The notes: generated from the letters alone by a model not told the origin. A DNA stretch of 64,000 nucleotides from Pseudomonadota bacterium (GCA_021848465.1 JAJZUP010000002.1:62001-126000); one strand, 5' to 3'; positions 9,122 through 17,459 are shown, numbered from the stretch's first letter. Program-made: numbers and translations.

Positions 9122-10068
9122 TTCCACGCCGCTAAAAATGGCTCGTAGAATTCTGCATGATCGGGAACCGCCCCTCGTACCCCGCATATGGCCGCAGCAA
9201 AATCATTGGCCCGTTCCATGATGATGGTAATCGGCCAATGGCATAGGGCACCCAACAGACAAACCGCTGAAAAAGCATCCCCGGCCCCCACCGTATCGAC
9301 CATAGCTACCGATCGCGTAGCGACTGGCCGCTCAACAACGGCGCCATTCTGGTCATATGAAACTGCGCCCTCGTCACCTCTTGTAACCAGCAACTGTTCG
9401 ATATTGAAATGCCTGATCAATTGCGCGGCTTGGGCGTTTCTGTCCGTTTCATTGAGATCAAACATCCCGGACAGCACCCCCAACTCACACTCGTTCACCT
9501 TGACGATTTCCGCATATTCGAGTGATTGGCGCAAAACTCGTTTGTCGTACCAAGGCTCCCGCAAATTCACATCCAGAAATCTGGTTACCCCGCTGATTTT
9601 CAAAATGCCGCGCAGGCTGCGGTTTGATGTCTCGCTCCTTTGCGCAAGCGTACCGAAATAACTCATGACCGGATGCACGGAGAGTGCCGCCATTCTTGCA
9701 ATCACCGGATGGATATAGTCATAGGCGCGCGCAGGCAATATCTCAAAGCGGTGCGCCCCATTTTCCAGGCGCACTTCGACTTTCCCGGTCCGGTGACTTT
9801 TGTCAGTCTGCACCCCAACCGTACTCATGCCACTCTGCTCCATCGTACGCATGACTTCATCCCCCAGCTCATCGTTGCCAAGGCGCGTAATCAGAACCGG
9901 GTTCCTGCCAAACGCCTTGAGATGCCTCGCGACATTGAAAGGGGCGCCGCCAAGCACCGTGCGGTCGGGAAACACATCGGCCAACACTTCGCCAAACAAC
10001 ACTACCGCACTGTTGGGCACTGCCTGGACAGCGCTTAAACCCCGGGGACCGGGGTACTCAAAAAGCAT
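9115..10068 (-). CDS. PfkB-family sugar kinase, probable fructokinase
   Basis: A 317-residue ribokinase-family kinase. The N-terminal signature is VLGGAPFNVARHLKAFG. The C-terminal ATP/anion-hole signature is DTVGAGDAFSA (near 262) with the catalytic Asp. In methanotrophs and related bacteria sps, spp, ams and fruK sit together, and the kinase recycles fructose released by amylosucrase to fructose 6-phosphate. The operon here has the same gene set, so fructose is the likely substrate. Start ATG at 10068 overlaps the stop of the lipoprotein gene (TAATG), arguing for translational coupling and against the longer upstream frame. It overlaps sps by 7 bases. Confidence 0.88.
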   Translation of the reverse strand: MLFEYPGPRGLSAVQAVPNSAVVLFGEVLADVFPDRTVLGGAPFNVARHLKAFGRNPVLITRLGNDELGDEVMRTMEQSGMSTVGVQTDKSHRTGKVEVRLENGAHRFEILPARAYDYIHPVIARMAALSVHPVMSYFGTLAQRSETSNRSLRGILKISGVTRFLDVNLREPWYDKRVLRQSLEYAEIVKVNECELGVLSGMFDLNETDRNAQAAQLIRHFNIEQLLVTRGDEGAVSYDQNGAVVERPVATRSVAMVDTVGAGDAFSAVCLLGALCHWPITIIMERANDFAAAICGVRGAVPDHAEFYEPFLAAWKC

Positions 10069-10622
10069 TACGGATGACTCCCAGCCACGAAGTCCACCCG
10101 GCGGTTTTCTTTCCAGCAACGCTCCTCATGGCACAACTCGCGGGGCTTCTGCTCCCCAAGGCTGACCGTTTTGATTTGCGCGGGTGATACACCTGCCAGC
10201 TCAAGTGCCTTGCGGACGGAATTTGCCCGCCGGCTGCTCAATGCCAGGTTATATTCGGATGAGCCGCGCTCGTCCGCGTTACCCTCCAAGGTCTCCACGA
10301 CATCTTTATGCTGCATCATGAATTCGGCATGCTTCTGTATTGTTGAGTGAAACTCCGGCTTGACCAGCGACTTGTCAAAATCGAAATAAACACTTTCGTC
10401 ACGCAGTGCTTGCATTTGTGCGGTGACCGTTGCCGCCGTTTGCGCAGCCTCAATTTGCGGATTTGCCACCGCCTCGTCGCTTGCTGGGGGCGACGCATTT
10501 ACAGCCGCTTTCCCGGCCTCATTCGAGGTTGTCGAGTCTGATCCCGACAAGCTGGATTTTGGTGTACTGCATGCAGCCATCATTAAACATCCGAAAATTA
10601 CCAAAAGTGCCTTTACCCTCAT
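10068..10622 (-). CDS. Pal-like OmpA-domain lipoprotein leading the sucrose operon
   Basis: An outer-membrane lipoprotein of 184 residues. The lipobox is LMMAAC with Cys18 as the lipidation site. A Ser/Thr/Ala-rich linker runs to about residue 70. The OmpA/Pal peptidoglycan-binding domain follows: VYFDFDKSLVKPEF, GNADERGSSEYNLALSSRRA, and the end motif ENRRVDFV. It resembles Pal but is not next to tolB or ybgF. It is the first gene of the sucrose operon and its stop overlaps the kinase start (TAATG). AGGAG lies upstream of ATG. The role in a sugar operon is unexplained; osmotic stress linking envelope anchoring with sucrose as a compatible solute is a possible reason. Confidence 0.88.
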   Translation of the reverse strand: MRVKALLVIFGCLMMAACSTPKSSLSGSDSTTSNEAGKAAVNASPPASDEAVANPQIEAAQTAATVTAQMQALRDESVYFDFDKSLVKPEFHSTIQKHAEFMMQHKDVVETLEGNADERGSSEYNLALSSRRANSVRKALELAGVSPAQIKTVSLGEQKPRELCHEERCWKENRRVDFVAGSHP

Positions 10623-10709
10623 TCCCCATCTCCTGTCTTAAATAACCAACGCGAAAATGCCTATTGCATTTCTGTAAATATATTTTATGTAAATTTATAT
10701 GGCAAGAAA

Positions 10710-10739
10710 AACATAAAATCGGCAAGAACTGCCAGTCAA
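10710..10739 (-). promoter_or_regulatory. Candidate sigma-70 promoter of the sucrose operon
   Basis: Minus-strand TTGACT (5 of 6 consensus) and TATGTT (4 of 6) are separated by 18 bases. A short palindrome GGCAGTTCTTGCC sits in the spacer and could be an operator. The transcript would have a leader of roughly 80 bases before the Pal-like ATG. Confidence 0.35.
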
Positions 10740-10779
10740 TAAAATCGGTATGAAAAAAAGCGGGAATGTCGCGGCGGAC

Positions 10780-11985
10780 TCAACGGTTGTAAAACCACTT
10801 CAGCAGGAAAGGAGGCGCAAGCGTTGTCAGCGCGATGACGATTAATAAAGCAGCATACATCTCGCTGTTCAAGATACCCTGACTATATCCAAGCTGCGAA
10901 AAAATCAGCCCCACCTCACCTCGCGGGATCATGGATAAGCCGATTGCAATTTGATGATGGCGAGGCTCCCGAATACAAAATCCAGCCGCCAGTTTGCCGA
11001 CGACTGCAACGATCAACAATAAAGCAGCCAGCTTCCAGACAAATACTGAGCCCCAATTCACCGACCGCAAGTTCAACGAAACGCCCACCATGACAAAAAA
11101 CATCGGGGAAAACGCATGGATCAGCGGACGCACTTGCTCCTCAAGACGATGCGCCAATTTCGGACTCGGCTTGAATTCAAGTGCCGAACTGCGCCCCATC
11201 CACAACTTGAACCCGAAATGCTGACTGAAAGCCAAACCAGCGGCAAAGCCGCCCATAATCTCAGGCGCACCAACCACATGTGCCAGCCAGGAGAAAATCA
11301 GGATCAACGACAATGCCATGGTCAGCAGCAGTCCCGGCGTTGCCGCATGCTGGTCTAGCCGTTCGATCAGCATGGAGGCCAGCTTGGCAACCATCGGAGT
11401 GAGCACCATAAACAGCAGGATATATAACCCGACCTCGCCCAACACGGTAAAAGAAGCTTGCTGCGCGATGACCAGCTGATACAGGAAAGCCAGTGCCATC
11501 ACGCCCAGAATGTCATCAAGCACTGCCGCTCCAACAACAATCTGAGCCTCATCGGACTGGCGCTTCCCGAGATCGTTTAACACCCGGACAGTAATACCGA
11601 TACTGGTTGCAGTTAAGGTCCCTCCGATAAACAGCGACGTCAACACGTCCAGCCCAAGCAGATGCGCGCTCACACTGTAGCCAATCCCAAACGGCAACAG
11701 GAAACCAGTCAACGCCACCGCATAAGGCTTCCCGCCTGAGCGCGCCAGACGGCTCAGGTCGGTATCCATCCCGACCTCAAACAGCAACAGGATAATGCCG
11801 ATTTCAGCAAGCAGCCGCATTGTTGTATCCGGTGCCACCCACCCCAAGATTGAAGGGCCGATCAGTATCCCGGCCGTCAGTTCGCCTATGACCGCTGGAA
11901 TGCCAAACCGCGCAGCACTTTCCGAAAACAACCGTGCTGCGATCAGCATCACCGCCAGCGTAAAAAAGAAATCGTGCAGTTCCAT
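10780..11985 (-). CDS. CPA2-family cation:proton antiporter (KefB/NapA type)
   Basis: An inner-membrane monovalent cation/proton antiporter of 401 residues with about 12-13 hydrophobic segments. Typical features are GELTAGILIGPSILG near residue 35, ILLLFEVGMDTDLSRL, GGTLTATSIGITVRVL, and the pair AAVLDDILGVMAL that carries the ion-binding Asp residues. It ends right after the membrane domain and lacks the TrkA-N nucleotide-binding domain of full KefB/KefC. Na+ or K+ specificity cannot be told from sequence. It lies upstream of the Pal-like lipoprotein gene on the same strand with a 157-base gap, so it is probably transcribed separately. A role in salt or pH homeostasis would fit the neighbouring osmolyte genes. 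Confidence 0.88.
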   Translation of the reverse strand: MELHDFFFTLAVMLIAARLFSESAARFGIPAVIGELTAGILIGPSILGWVAPDTTMRLLAEIGIILLLFEVGMDTDLSRLARSGGKPYAVALTGFLLPFGIGYSVSAHLLGLDVLTSLFIGGTLTATSIGITVRVLNDLGKRQSDEAQIVVGAAVLDDILGVMALAFLYQLVIAQQASFTVLGEVGLYILLFMVLTPMVAKLASMLIERLDQHAATPGLLLTMALSLILIFSWLAHVVGAPEIMGGFAAGLAFSQHFGFKLWMGRSSALEFKPSPKLAHRLEEQVRPLIHAFSPMFFVMVGVSLNLRSVNWGSVFVWKLAALLLIVAVVGKLAAGFCIREPRHHQIAIGLSMIPRGEVGLIFSQLGYSQGILNSEMYAALLIVIALTTLAPPFLLKWFYNR

Positions 11986-12094
11986 ACGCCCAGTTTATCT
12001 GTTTATCCCCCCAGACCTCCAGAACGATTTTAATAATGAGCACATTCATACAGCAGGCCGCGCTCTTATTGCACCCCGCTTTCCAGCACGTACA

Positions 12095-12125
12095 CAAAAA
12101 AAAAAGGGCAGCCGAAGCTGCCCTT
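12095..12125 (-). terminator. Rho-independent terminator of the SHP/DHC operon
   Basis: On the minus strand AAGGGCAGC, loop TTCG, GCTGCCCTT, then eleven T residues. A 9-bp stem closed by the extra-stable C(UUCG)G tetraloop and a long U-tract makes this an excellent terminator, 25 bases after the DHC stop. Confidence 0.93.
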
Positions 12126-12149
12126 GCATGTAGCCATTACCGCAACTCC

Positions 12150-12713
12150 TCAATCATCCCAATCCGGGTAGTTCGGAATGCGCACAGTGTCGGCATCAAA
12201 CACACCCTTCTTCGCCTGCGTGTGGCACGCATCGCAATAGCTCAGCGACTTCACATCCTTGTTGCCCTTGATCATCTTCTCGGGAATCTCGTGGTGCTTG
12301 CGCTTGATGTAACGCACTTCGGTAATGCGCAACGGCGCGTCGATATTCTCGGTCGCCAGGGCGATCTTGCGTGAGCGCTTGTGATAGCTCTTGTCTGCTG
12401 CATTCGCCAGTGCATACTCGCGAATCTCCTTGAGCGTGTCGGCATCCAGCTCGGCATTCTCGCCGAAGTGATCCGGCAAGGCTTGTGCGGTCAGCAGCTT
12501 TTCCCAGGACTTGCTCGGCAGCAAACCGGGCGGGTAGGCAAAGTGGCAGGAGCCGCATTCGTCCTGATAAGTCTTGTTGGTCACGGGTACAAATTCTTTT
12601 TGGCGGAAAGGCGTAAAAATCGCTTCAAGCAAAGTTTGCTCTTCCGCTTGTGCCAGGCTGCTGCCGAGCAGGGTGAACGCCAGCACGGCCAGCAGGGTCG
12701 TTGTCTTTTTCAT
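12150..12713 (-). CDS. Periplasmic di-haem cytochrome c (DHC)
   Basis: A 187-residue electron carrier. Residues 1-23 are a Sec signal peptide cut after SLAQA. Two haem c attachment sites are visible: CGSCH at 53-57 and CDACH at 160-164. Several other His residues (for example near 82, 111 and 140-141) could be distal ligands. The length and motif placement fit the DHC family (PF09626). In Rhodobacter sphaeroides and Shewanella, DHC is encoded beside SHP and a cytochrome b and passes electrons to SHP. Here it is the last gene of the same set, 13 bases after SHP, with a strong terminator behind it. Confidence 0.92.
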   Translation of the reverse strand: MKKTTTLLAVLAFTLLGSSLAQAEEQTLLEAIFTPFRQKEFVPVTNKTYQDECGSCHFAYPPGLLPSKSWEKLLTAQALPDHFGENAELDADTLKEIREYALANAADKSYHKRSRKIALATENIDAPLRITEVRYIKRKHHEIPEKMIKGNKDVKSLSYCDACHTQAKKGVFDADTVRIPNYPDWDD

Positions 12714-12726
12714 GTGTGCTCCTCAG

Positions 12727-13128
12727 TTATTGCGCCAGCAGGAAGGTCAGGAAGTCTGCCTTCTCCTGGGCGGTACATTCGCGGCCCCAAGCGTCGTTGC
12801 AGTTGCGCTTGAACCATTTCTCGATCTTCTTTTCGTCGGTGAAGCGCTCCGCATTCGCGCGCGGCGACATCGGCTCGATCACCTTGTGGGTCTTGTGGTG
12901 CTTGCCGGCCTTGCTGAAATCGGTGCCGTGACAGCTGGAGCAGGAAATGGCTTCGCCGTCTTCGCCCTTGCCGGATTTGGTCCAGTCGGCCTTGCCTTTG
13001 GCGGCGTCGATTTTGGTCACGCCCTCAGCCTTGTATTTGGCCAGCAGCGCATCCGTGGCCGGGGTGGCGTGCGCAGTGCCGCTCAGGGCCAGTGCGCCGA
13101 CGATCATCAGGGTGTACAGTGTTTTCAT
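12727..13128 (-). CDS. SHP-type cytochrome c (oxygen/NO-binding haem protein, DUF1924)
   Basis: A 133-residue periplasmic c-type cytochrome. Signal peptide 1-21 ends GTAHA. A single haem site CSSCH lies at 63-67. The C-terminal pair in NCNDAWGREC (Cys110 and Cys118) reproduces the disulfide loop characteristic of sphaeroides haem protein, with Asn109 a candidate for the labile distal ligand. SHP binds oxygen and NO and reacts with oxidants in studied species; the physiological role is not settled. Genes on either side (DHC, an extra membrane protein, cytochrome b561) support a complete electron path from the quinone pool to SHP. Confidence 0.9.
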   Translation of the reverse strand: MKTLYTLMIVGALALSGTAHATPATDALLAKYKAEGVTKIDAAKGKADWTKSGKGEDGEAISCSSCHGTDFSKAGKHHKTHKVIEPMSPRANAERFTDEKKIEKWFKRNCNDAWGRECTAQEKADFLTFLLAQ

Positions 13129-13141
13129 GTGCTCTTCTCCA

Positions 13142-13771
13142 TTACCAGGTCAGTTTGATCGCAACCAACATCCCCAAGGCCCCAACCTCAGCCATTCCGG
13201 CATGACTGACTGGCACTGATGAGTTCATTGATTTATCTACTGCATATGCCATCAATAATGCACCTGCAGTGGCCAGCAATACATGCAGGTTATCCGGATC
13301 GGACCAACCGTCTTCCAGGCTAAAGTCGTCCCAGTGGGAAATCAAACCGCTTGCCACCGCAGCAACGGCTAATGCTGCCGAACCTTTGGCTAATTGCGCA
13401 TGGGTACCATTGACATCACGAGGAGCTTGCACAGCTGGGCAGTTATGCTCACAGCCTTCTCCTGGTGCCGTCACCATAGCCATGCCAGCCAGGGCTACTG
13501 CGCCCAATCCCAAGAATTCGTGAACATTGCTTCCAGTAATCAGGGGGGGCTCAAATTCTGCAGCAGGCGCCACTGTCGGAGAAAGATTCTTTTTAACGAC
13601 CGCATTCGTATCTCCGGCATCATTCTCAGCCAAAATAAAAGGTTGAACATCTCCCTTTAAAAAACTGCTGGAAGGCAAGCTCAGATCCAATGCTTGCTCA
13701 GCTTGAGCCATTCCAGACATGCCCGCGAGGCAAAGGAATGCTAATACGGCTGGTAATCTTATCTTCATCAT
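13142..13771 (-). CDS. Unknown membrane protein inside the SHP/DHC operon
   Basis: A 209-residue protein I do not recognise. Residues 1-24 look like a signal peptide ending GMAQA. A polar stretch to about 80 follows, then three or four hydrophobic segments (near 84-103, 127-148, 163-180 and 188-207). A cysteine pair in GEGCEHNCPA lies after the first one. Several His residues (VHEF, ISHWDD, LHVLL, SHAGM) could bind metal or haem. It sits 13 bases upstream of SHP and 23 bases after the cytochrome b gene, with a ribosome site AGGAGA before ATG, so it belongs to the operon. Published SHP clusters that I recall have only SHP, DHC and cytochrome b. A maturation or electron-transfer role is guesswork. 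Confidence 0.75.
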   Translation of the reverse strand: MMKIRLPAVLAFLCLAGMSGMAQAEQALDLSLPSSSFLKGDVQPFILAENDAGDTNAVVKKNLSPTVAPAAEFEPPLITGSNVHEFLGLGAVALAGMAMVTAPGEGCEHNCPAVQAPRDVNGTHAQLAKGSAALAVAAVASGLISHWDDFSLEDGWSDPDNLHVLLATAGALLMAYAVDKSMNSSVPVSHAGMAEVGALGMLVAIKLTW

Positions 13772-13794
13772 TTCTCCTTGGTTAACAATTTTGC

Positions 13795-14376
13795 TCAGTG
13801 TTCAGTTGCTGGTTTATTACCGGTGATCATCGCGCGCACCAGATTCTCCTTGTGCTGGATCGTGCCTGCCACCACGCCCAGCAGGTGCAGCGGTACCAGC
13901 ACCAGCGCAACATCCACCAGCCATTCATGCAAATTGTGCAGCGCATAGCTGGTCTGGTCGTCCACCTGGTTGGCCAGGAATGCAAACGGCCCTTCGTAAT
14001 CAATCATACCCAGTGTCAGCAGGCCGCTCAGGAATATCCCAGCCAGCACTGCCAGCAAGGCAAACACCATCAGCGCCCCGGCCGGATTATGACCAAAGTA
14101 GTGTTTGGGGTTGTTCTGCAGCATGGTGCGCACATAAGTCATGGTTTCCTGCGGCGAGAACAGGAATGAGCTGAAGCGGGCATACGTGTTGCCGGCAAAA
14201 CCCCAGAAAATACGGAAGGCCAGCAGCGCACACAGGAAATAGCCGATCACGGTATGGATGAACCCGAGGTGGAATTCGGCACTCAGGTAAGCCAGGACAA
14301 AGCTCAATACCAGGCTCCAATGAAATGCGCGGGTCGGCAAATCCCAAACCTTAATTGTCTCGTTGCTCACTCGCAT
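13795..14376 (-). CDS. Cytochrome b561-type membrane protein
   Basis: A 193-residue di-haem inner-membrane cytochrome b. It starts IKVWDLPTRAFHWSLVLSF, typical of the Ni,Fe-hydrogenase/bacterial b561 type, and has four hydrophobic helices with His in the first (RAFHW), in FIHTVIGYF, and in LHNLHEWLVDVALVLVPLH. These are expected haem ligands. It would take electrons from quinol and deliver them to DHC and SHP. Start ATG at 14376 is preferred to the longer frame because homology begins there and GGGGCA lies upstream. It is the first gene of the operon that ends at the UUCG terminator. Confidence 0.9.
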   Translation of the reverse strand: MRVSNETIKVWDLPTRAFHWSLVLSFVLAYLSAEFHLGFIHTVIGYFLCALLAFRIFWGFAGNTYARFSSFLFSPQETMTYVRTMLQNNPKHYFGHNPAGALMVFALLAVLAGIFLSGLLTLGMIDYEGPFAFLANQVDDQTSYALHNLHEWLVDVALVLVPLHLLGVVAGTIQHKENLVRAMITGNKPATEH

Positions 14377-14646
14377 GAATATGCCCCATATGCCATTTGA
14401 ATCATTATCTTTGTTAAGCTTTGCAAAACACCGGCAGGGTATTTTTTGCAAACTGGATAATTTTACCACCATATCTTGATTTGTGGGATGTTTTCCCGCA
14501 AAAAAGGCAATCTGGTGAATTTAGCCCATGTGATACAGCAAAACAGGCAGTCATGAATCACTTATGGAAGCAAATTTGCACGTGCCAATCTAATCCGCGT
14601 AGAATCCATAGACAAAGTAGTCACGCCCTGCCCGGTCTGCAACATC

Positions 14647-16590
14647 TTGTTATCTCCCGAACAAATCACTGCCGTTTTCGCCCCGAATGGAAGCTTGGCC
14701 GCCCGTATTGATAATTTCCGGGCGCGCTCGCAACAAGTTGAAATGGCACAGGCCATTGTCGAGGTCATCAACAATAACGGGCAATTGATTGCCGAAGCCG
14801 GTACCGGTACTGGAAAAACCTTTGCATACCTTGTTCCGTCATTGCTGGCCGGGGGCAAAGTGGTTATCTCAACCGGCACCAAAAACCTGCAGGACCAATT
14901 GTTCCAGAAGGACTTGCCGACGGTGCGCGCCGCGTTGAATGTCCCCGTTTCAGTGGCACTGCTTAAAGGACGATCGAACTACGTTTGCCATTACCACCTG
15001 GAGCGTACTCAAAGTGACGGCACATTCAAGACGCGCGAAGACTTGCGCCACTTGGGCAAGATCGTCACCTATGCGAAAGTTACCCAATCCGGTGACAAGA
15101 GCGGCCTGCCGGATGTGCCTGAGCATGCGCCGATATGGGCGCAAGTCACCTCAACCCGGGACAACTGCCTGGGGCAGGAATGCCCGCAACACAAGGAATG
15201 CTTCGTGCTGAAAGCGCGCAAGGAGGCGATGGAGGCGGACGTCGTCGTCGTTAACCACCACCTGTTTTTCGCTGACGTGATGCTGCGCGACGAAGGCGTG
15301 GCCGAATTATTGCCCGCATGCAATACCGTAATCTTTGACGAGGCCCACCAGTTACCGGAAACCGCCAGCCTGTTTTTTGGCACCAGCCTGTCAACGTCGC
15401 AGCTTTTCGAACTTGTACGTGACACGCAGATTGAAGCACTGACCGCTGCGAAGGATTTTGCACCCCTGCCCCAAGCCTGCGACACCCTGGAAAAAGCCGC
15501 GCGCGACCTGCGCCTAGTATTAAAGAAGAATGAGGGCCGGATGAATGCCGAGATGGCATCATCACTGCCTGGCTGGCAAGCAGCACAGAACAACGTACTG
15601 GCGCAGCTAAAGGCGCTTGGCAAACTTCTGGAACAACAAGCTGAACGCAGCGAAGGGCTGGATAACTGCTGGCAGCGCGCACAGGTACTCACTCAATTGC
15701 TCGAACAATGGCTACAAACAGAAAGCACCGACAGCGTTCGCTGGCTGGAAGTTTTTCACCATTCCGTCGTGCTGAACACAACACCCCTATCGATCGCAGA
15801 AATCTTTGCCAAGCAGATTTGCGGCCATCCGCGCGCATGGATATTTACTTCGGCCACGCTCGCGGTAAAGCAGAATTTCTCCCACTATCAGGCTGAAATG
15901 GGACTCAGCGAAGCGCGTACCGAATGCTGGGATAGCCCCTTCAATTACCAGGAACAGGCATTGCTATATGTCCCGGAGAACATGCCGGAACCGAATAGCC
16001 AAGGCTATACCGAAGCCGTCGTACAAGCCGCCCTGCCGCTCATCAAGGCAAGCCAAGGTCGAGCCTTCCTGCTATTTACCAGCTTGCGTGCCATGCAGCA
16101 GGCTTATGAAATTCTGCAAGCGGAATTCGACCGCAACAACCTGAAATTCCCGCTTATGATCCAGGGGGAAGGCTCGCGTAGCGACCTGTTGCAACGTTTC
16201 CGCGAGCACGGCAATGCAGTGCTGCTGGGAAGCCAGTCCTTCTGGGAGGGAGTGGATGTGCGCGGCGATGCCCTCTCGCTGGTTGTAATCGACAAGCTGC
16301 CATTTGCCCCCCCGGATGACCCGGTGCTTGCTGCCCGCATTGCCCAGATCAACAAGCAAGGACGCAATGCGTTTATGGAATACCAACTGCCGCGTACCGT
16401 CATTAACCTCAAACAGGGGGCCGGCCGCCTGATCCGCGATGAGCACGACAAAGGCGTGCTGATGATTTGCGACCCCCGACTGATTTCCAAACATTATGGA
16501 AAGCGCATTTGGCAAAGCTTGCCGCCATTCAGGCGCACGCGCAGACTCGAAGACGCCATCAGTTTTTTTAGTGAGTTACCGGAAAATTAA
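14647..16590 (+). CDS. DinG/YoaA-family ATP-dependent DNA helicase
   Basis: A 647-residue superfamily 2 XPD-like 5'-3' helicase for repair of damaged or structured DNA. Walker A AGTGTGKTFAYL is near residue 50, four Cys of the Fe-S domain fall between about 114 and 186 (YVCHYH, CLGQECPQHKEC), the DEAH box is VIFDEAHQLPETA near 228, and motif VI is INLKQGAGRLIRDEHDKG. The start is TTG at 14647: the upstream frame is open to a stop at 14554 but has no ATG or GTG. Annotators could choose differently. It stands alone, divergent from the cytochrome operon. YoaA versus DinG cannot be decided here. Confidence 0.88.
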   Translation: MLSPEQITAVFAPNGSLAARIDNFRARSQQVEMAQAIVEVINNNGQLIAEAGTGTGKTFAYLVPSLLAGGKVVISTGTKNLQDQLFQKDLPTVRAALNVPVSVALLKGRSNYVCHYHLERTQSDGTFKTREDLRHLGKIVTYAKVTQSGDKSGLPDVPEHAPIWAQVTSTRDNCLGQECPQHKECFVLKARKEAMEADVVVVNHHLFFADVMLRDEGVAELLPACNTVIFDEAHQLPETASLFFGTSLSTSQLFELVRDTQIEALTAAKDFAPLPQACDTLEKAARDLRLVLKKNEGRMNAEMASSLPGWQAAQNNVLAQLKALGKLLEQQAERSEGLDNCWQRAQVLTQLLEQWLQTESTDSVRWLEVFHHSVVLNTTPLSIAEIFAKQICGHPRAWIFTSATLAVKQNFSHYQAEMGLSEARTECWDSPFNYQEQALLYVPENMPEPNSQGYTEAVVQAALPLIKASQGRAFLLFTSLRAMQQAYEILQAEFDRNNLKFPLMIQGEGSRSDLLQRFREHGNAVLLGSQSFWEGVDVRGDALSLVVIDKLPFAPPDDPVLAARIAQINKQGRNAFMEYQLPRTVINLKQGAGRLIRDEHDKGVLMICDPRLISKHYGKRIWQSLPPFRRTRRLEDAISFFSELPEN

Positions 16591-16591
16591 A

Positions 16592-16617
16592 AAGGGTTGG
16601 CTCGCAAGCCAACCCTT
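16592..16617 (-). terminator. Bidirectional terminator, best for the small leftward gene
   Basis: Eleven-base-pair stem AAGGGTTGGCT / AGCCAACCCTT with a four-base loop. On the minus strand it runs into TTTTAATTTT, as expected for the 42-residue gene ending at 16636. On the plus strand it lies 2 bases after the helicase stop but has only a weak T-tract. Confidence 0.8.
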
Positions 16618-16635
16618 CGCCCAGCCTTATCTTGC

Positions 16636-16764
16636 TTAACCATGTCCGTGCGACATGTCGTCATGCGTGCGGCGGTGAATGAAATCATCATCGGACCACA
16701 TCGCAACAGCGCTAATCACGAACAAAACCAGGAACATCAATATGGAAAATAATAGCGTGGTCAT
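16636..16764 (-). CDS. Small single-pass membrane protein, 42 residues
   Basis: Not recognised. The product starts MTTLLFSILMFLVLFVISAV, a single transmembrane helix at about 3-22. It is followed by a polar tail with WSDDDF and a His-rich end (FIHRRTHDDMSHGHG), which could bind metal. Three signs make it credible as a gene: a perfect AAGGAGAG Shine-Dalgarno 7 bases before ATG, an uninterrupted frame of 43 codons, and a Rho-independent terminator 19 bases after the stop. It is too short for usual thresholds. By size and shape it resembles accessory subunits of membrane complexes such as oxidases. No partner gene is adjacent. Confidence 0.72.
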   Translation of the reverse strand: MTTLLFSILMFLVLFVISAVAMWSDDDFIHRRTHDDMSHGHG

Positions 16765-17129
16765 TTTAACTCTCCTTGGAAAATTAAATGCCAATAAAGA
16801 CGGCGCCGGATTCACCTACTCGCCAGCTTGCCCGGAAGCTCATCTGATCCAGTCGGTTTGAAACTCCACATCCCAATCCAGAACCGAAGCCCGCGTAGCA
16901 CGTTATAACCCAGTTACGCACCGAGATCATCCCATACTGGAGCATTTTTATCAAGTTAATACTTTCACAACCATTTGTTGCAAAAGACTTTAGAGGCAGA
17001 TGGGACTTACAAAGTCTGCAAAGACAAACAGCCATTGCAGCCGCGACATAACTCATCGCTCAACAGTTTCCGCTGATTCGAAAACAGCAATATCGCTCAG
17101 AAATTTCTTTGCAGAAAATATCGTACAAA
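16765..17129. other. Intergenic region with no convincing gene
   Basis: About 365 bases between the small membrane gene and the STAS gene, both leftward. It must contain the promoter of the small gene. A minus-strand frame of 90 codons at 16784-17056 has no ribosome site and no recognisable motif. I see nothing else clear. Confidence 0.5.
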
Positions 17130-17459
17130 TTAATGAATATGGAAACTGAACTGAAATCCGACCAACTCGAAAGTCGACAAAGCAACTTGACTTGGTCGGG
17201 ATAAAACCAGCATCTTGTGGGCAAAATCAGCCTTGTCTTTCAATACCAGCAACATACCGAGCGCAGCGCTATCCAGATATTCAATCTCAGAACAATCGAT
17301 TTCAATCTCATTGATTGCTTCAATATTCAGGATTCGATTGTAAGTCTCCCTGAAAATCACATGCGAGGAATAACAGAAACTCCCCGTCAATGAAATCGTT
17401 GCCAAAGGGCCGACGTGACTCACCCTGATGTACGCACTACGCAATTTCCTCGTATCCAT
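17130..17459 (-). CDS. STAS-domain protein (anti-sigma-factor-antagonist type)
   Basis: A 109-residue single STAS domain. The fold signature is visible in GPLATISLTGSF, then IEIDCSEIEYLDSAALGMLL, with Asp63-Ser64 at the position where SpoIIAA-like proteins are phosphorylated by a partner kinase. Orphan STAS proteins in proteobacteria act in partner-switching modules or bind response regulators. No anti-sigma kinase or phosphatase gene lies beside it, so the partner is elsewhere. AAAGGGG precedes ATG. It is transcribed away from the MarR operon. Confidence 0.85.
   Translation of the reverse strand: MDTRKLRSAYIRVSHVGPLATISLTGSFCYSSHVIFRETYNRILNIEAINEIEIDCSEIEYLDSAALGMLLVLKDKADFAHKMLVLSRPSQVALSTFELVGFQFSFHIH

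Noticed and set aside
16784-17056. Minus-strand frame of 90 codons upstream of the small membrane gene
   Set aside because: No ribosome site, no recognisable motif and mixed composition. It overlaps the region needed for the small gene's promoter.
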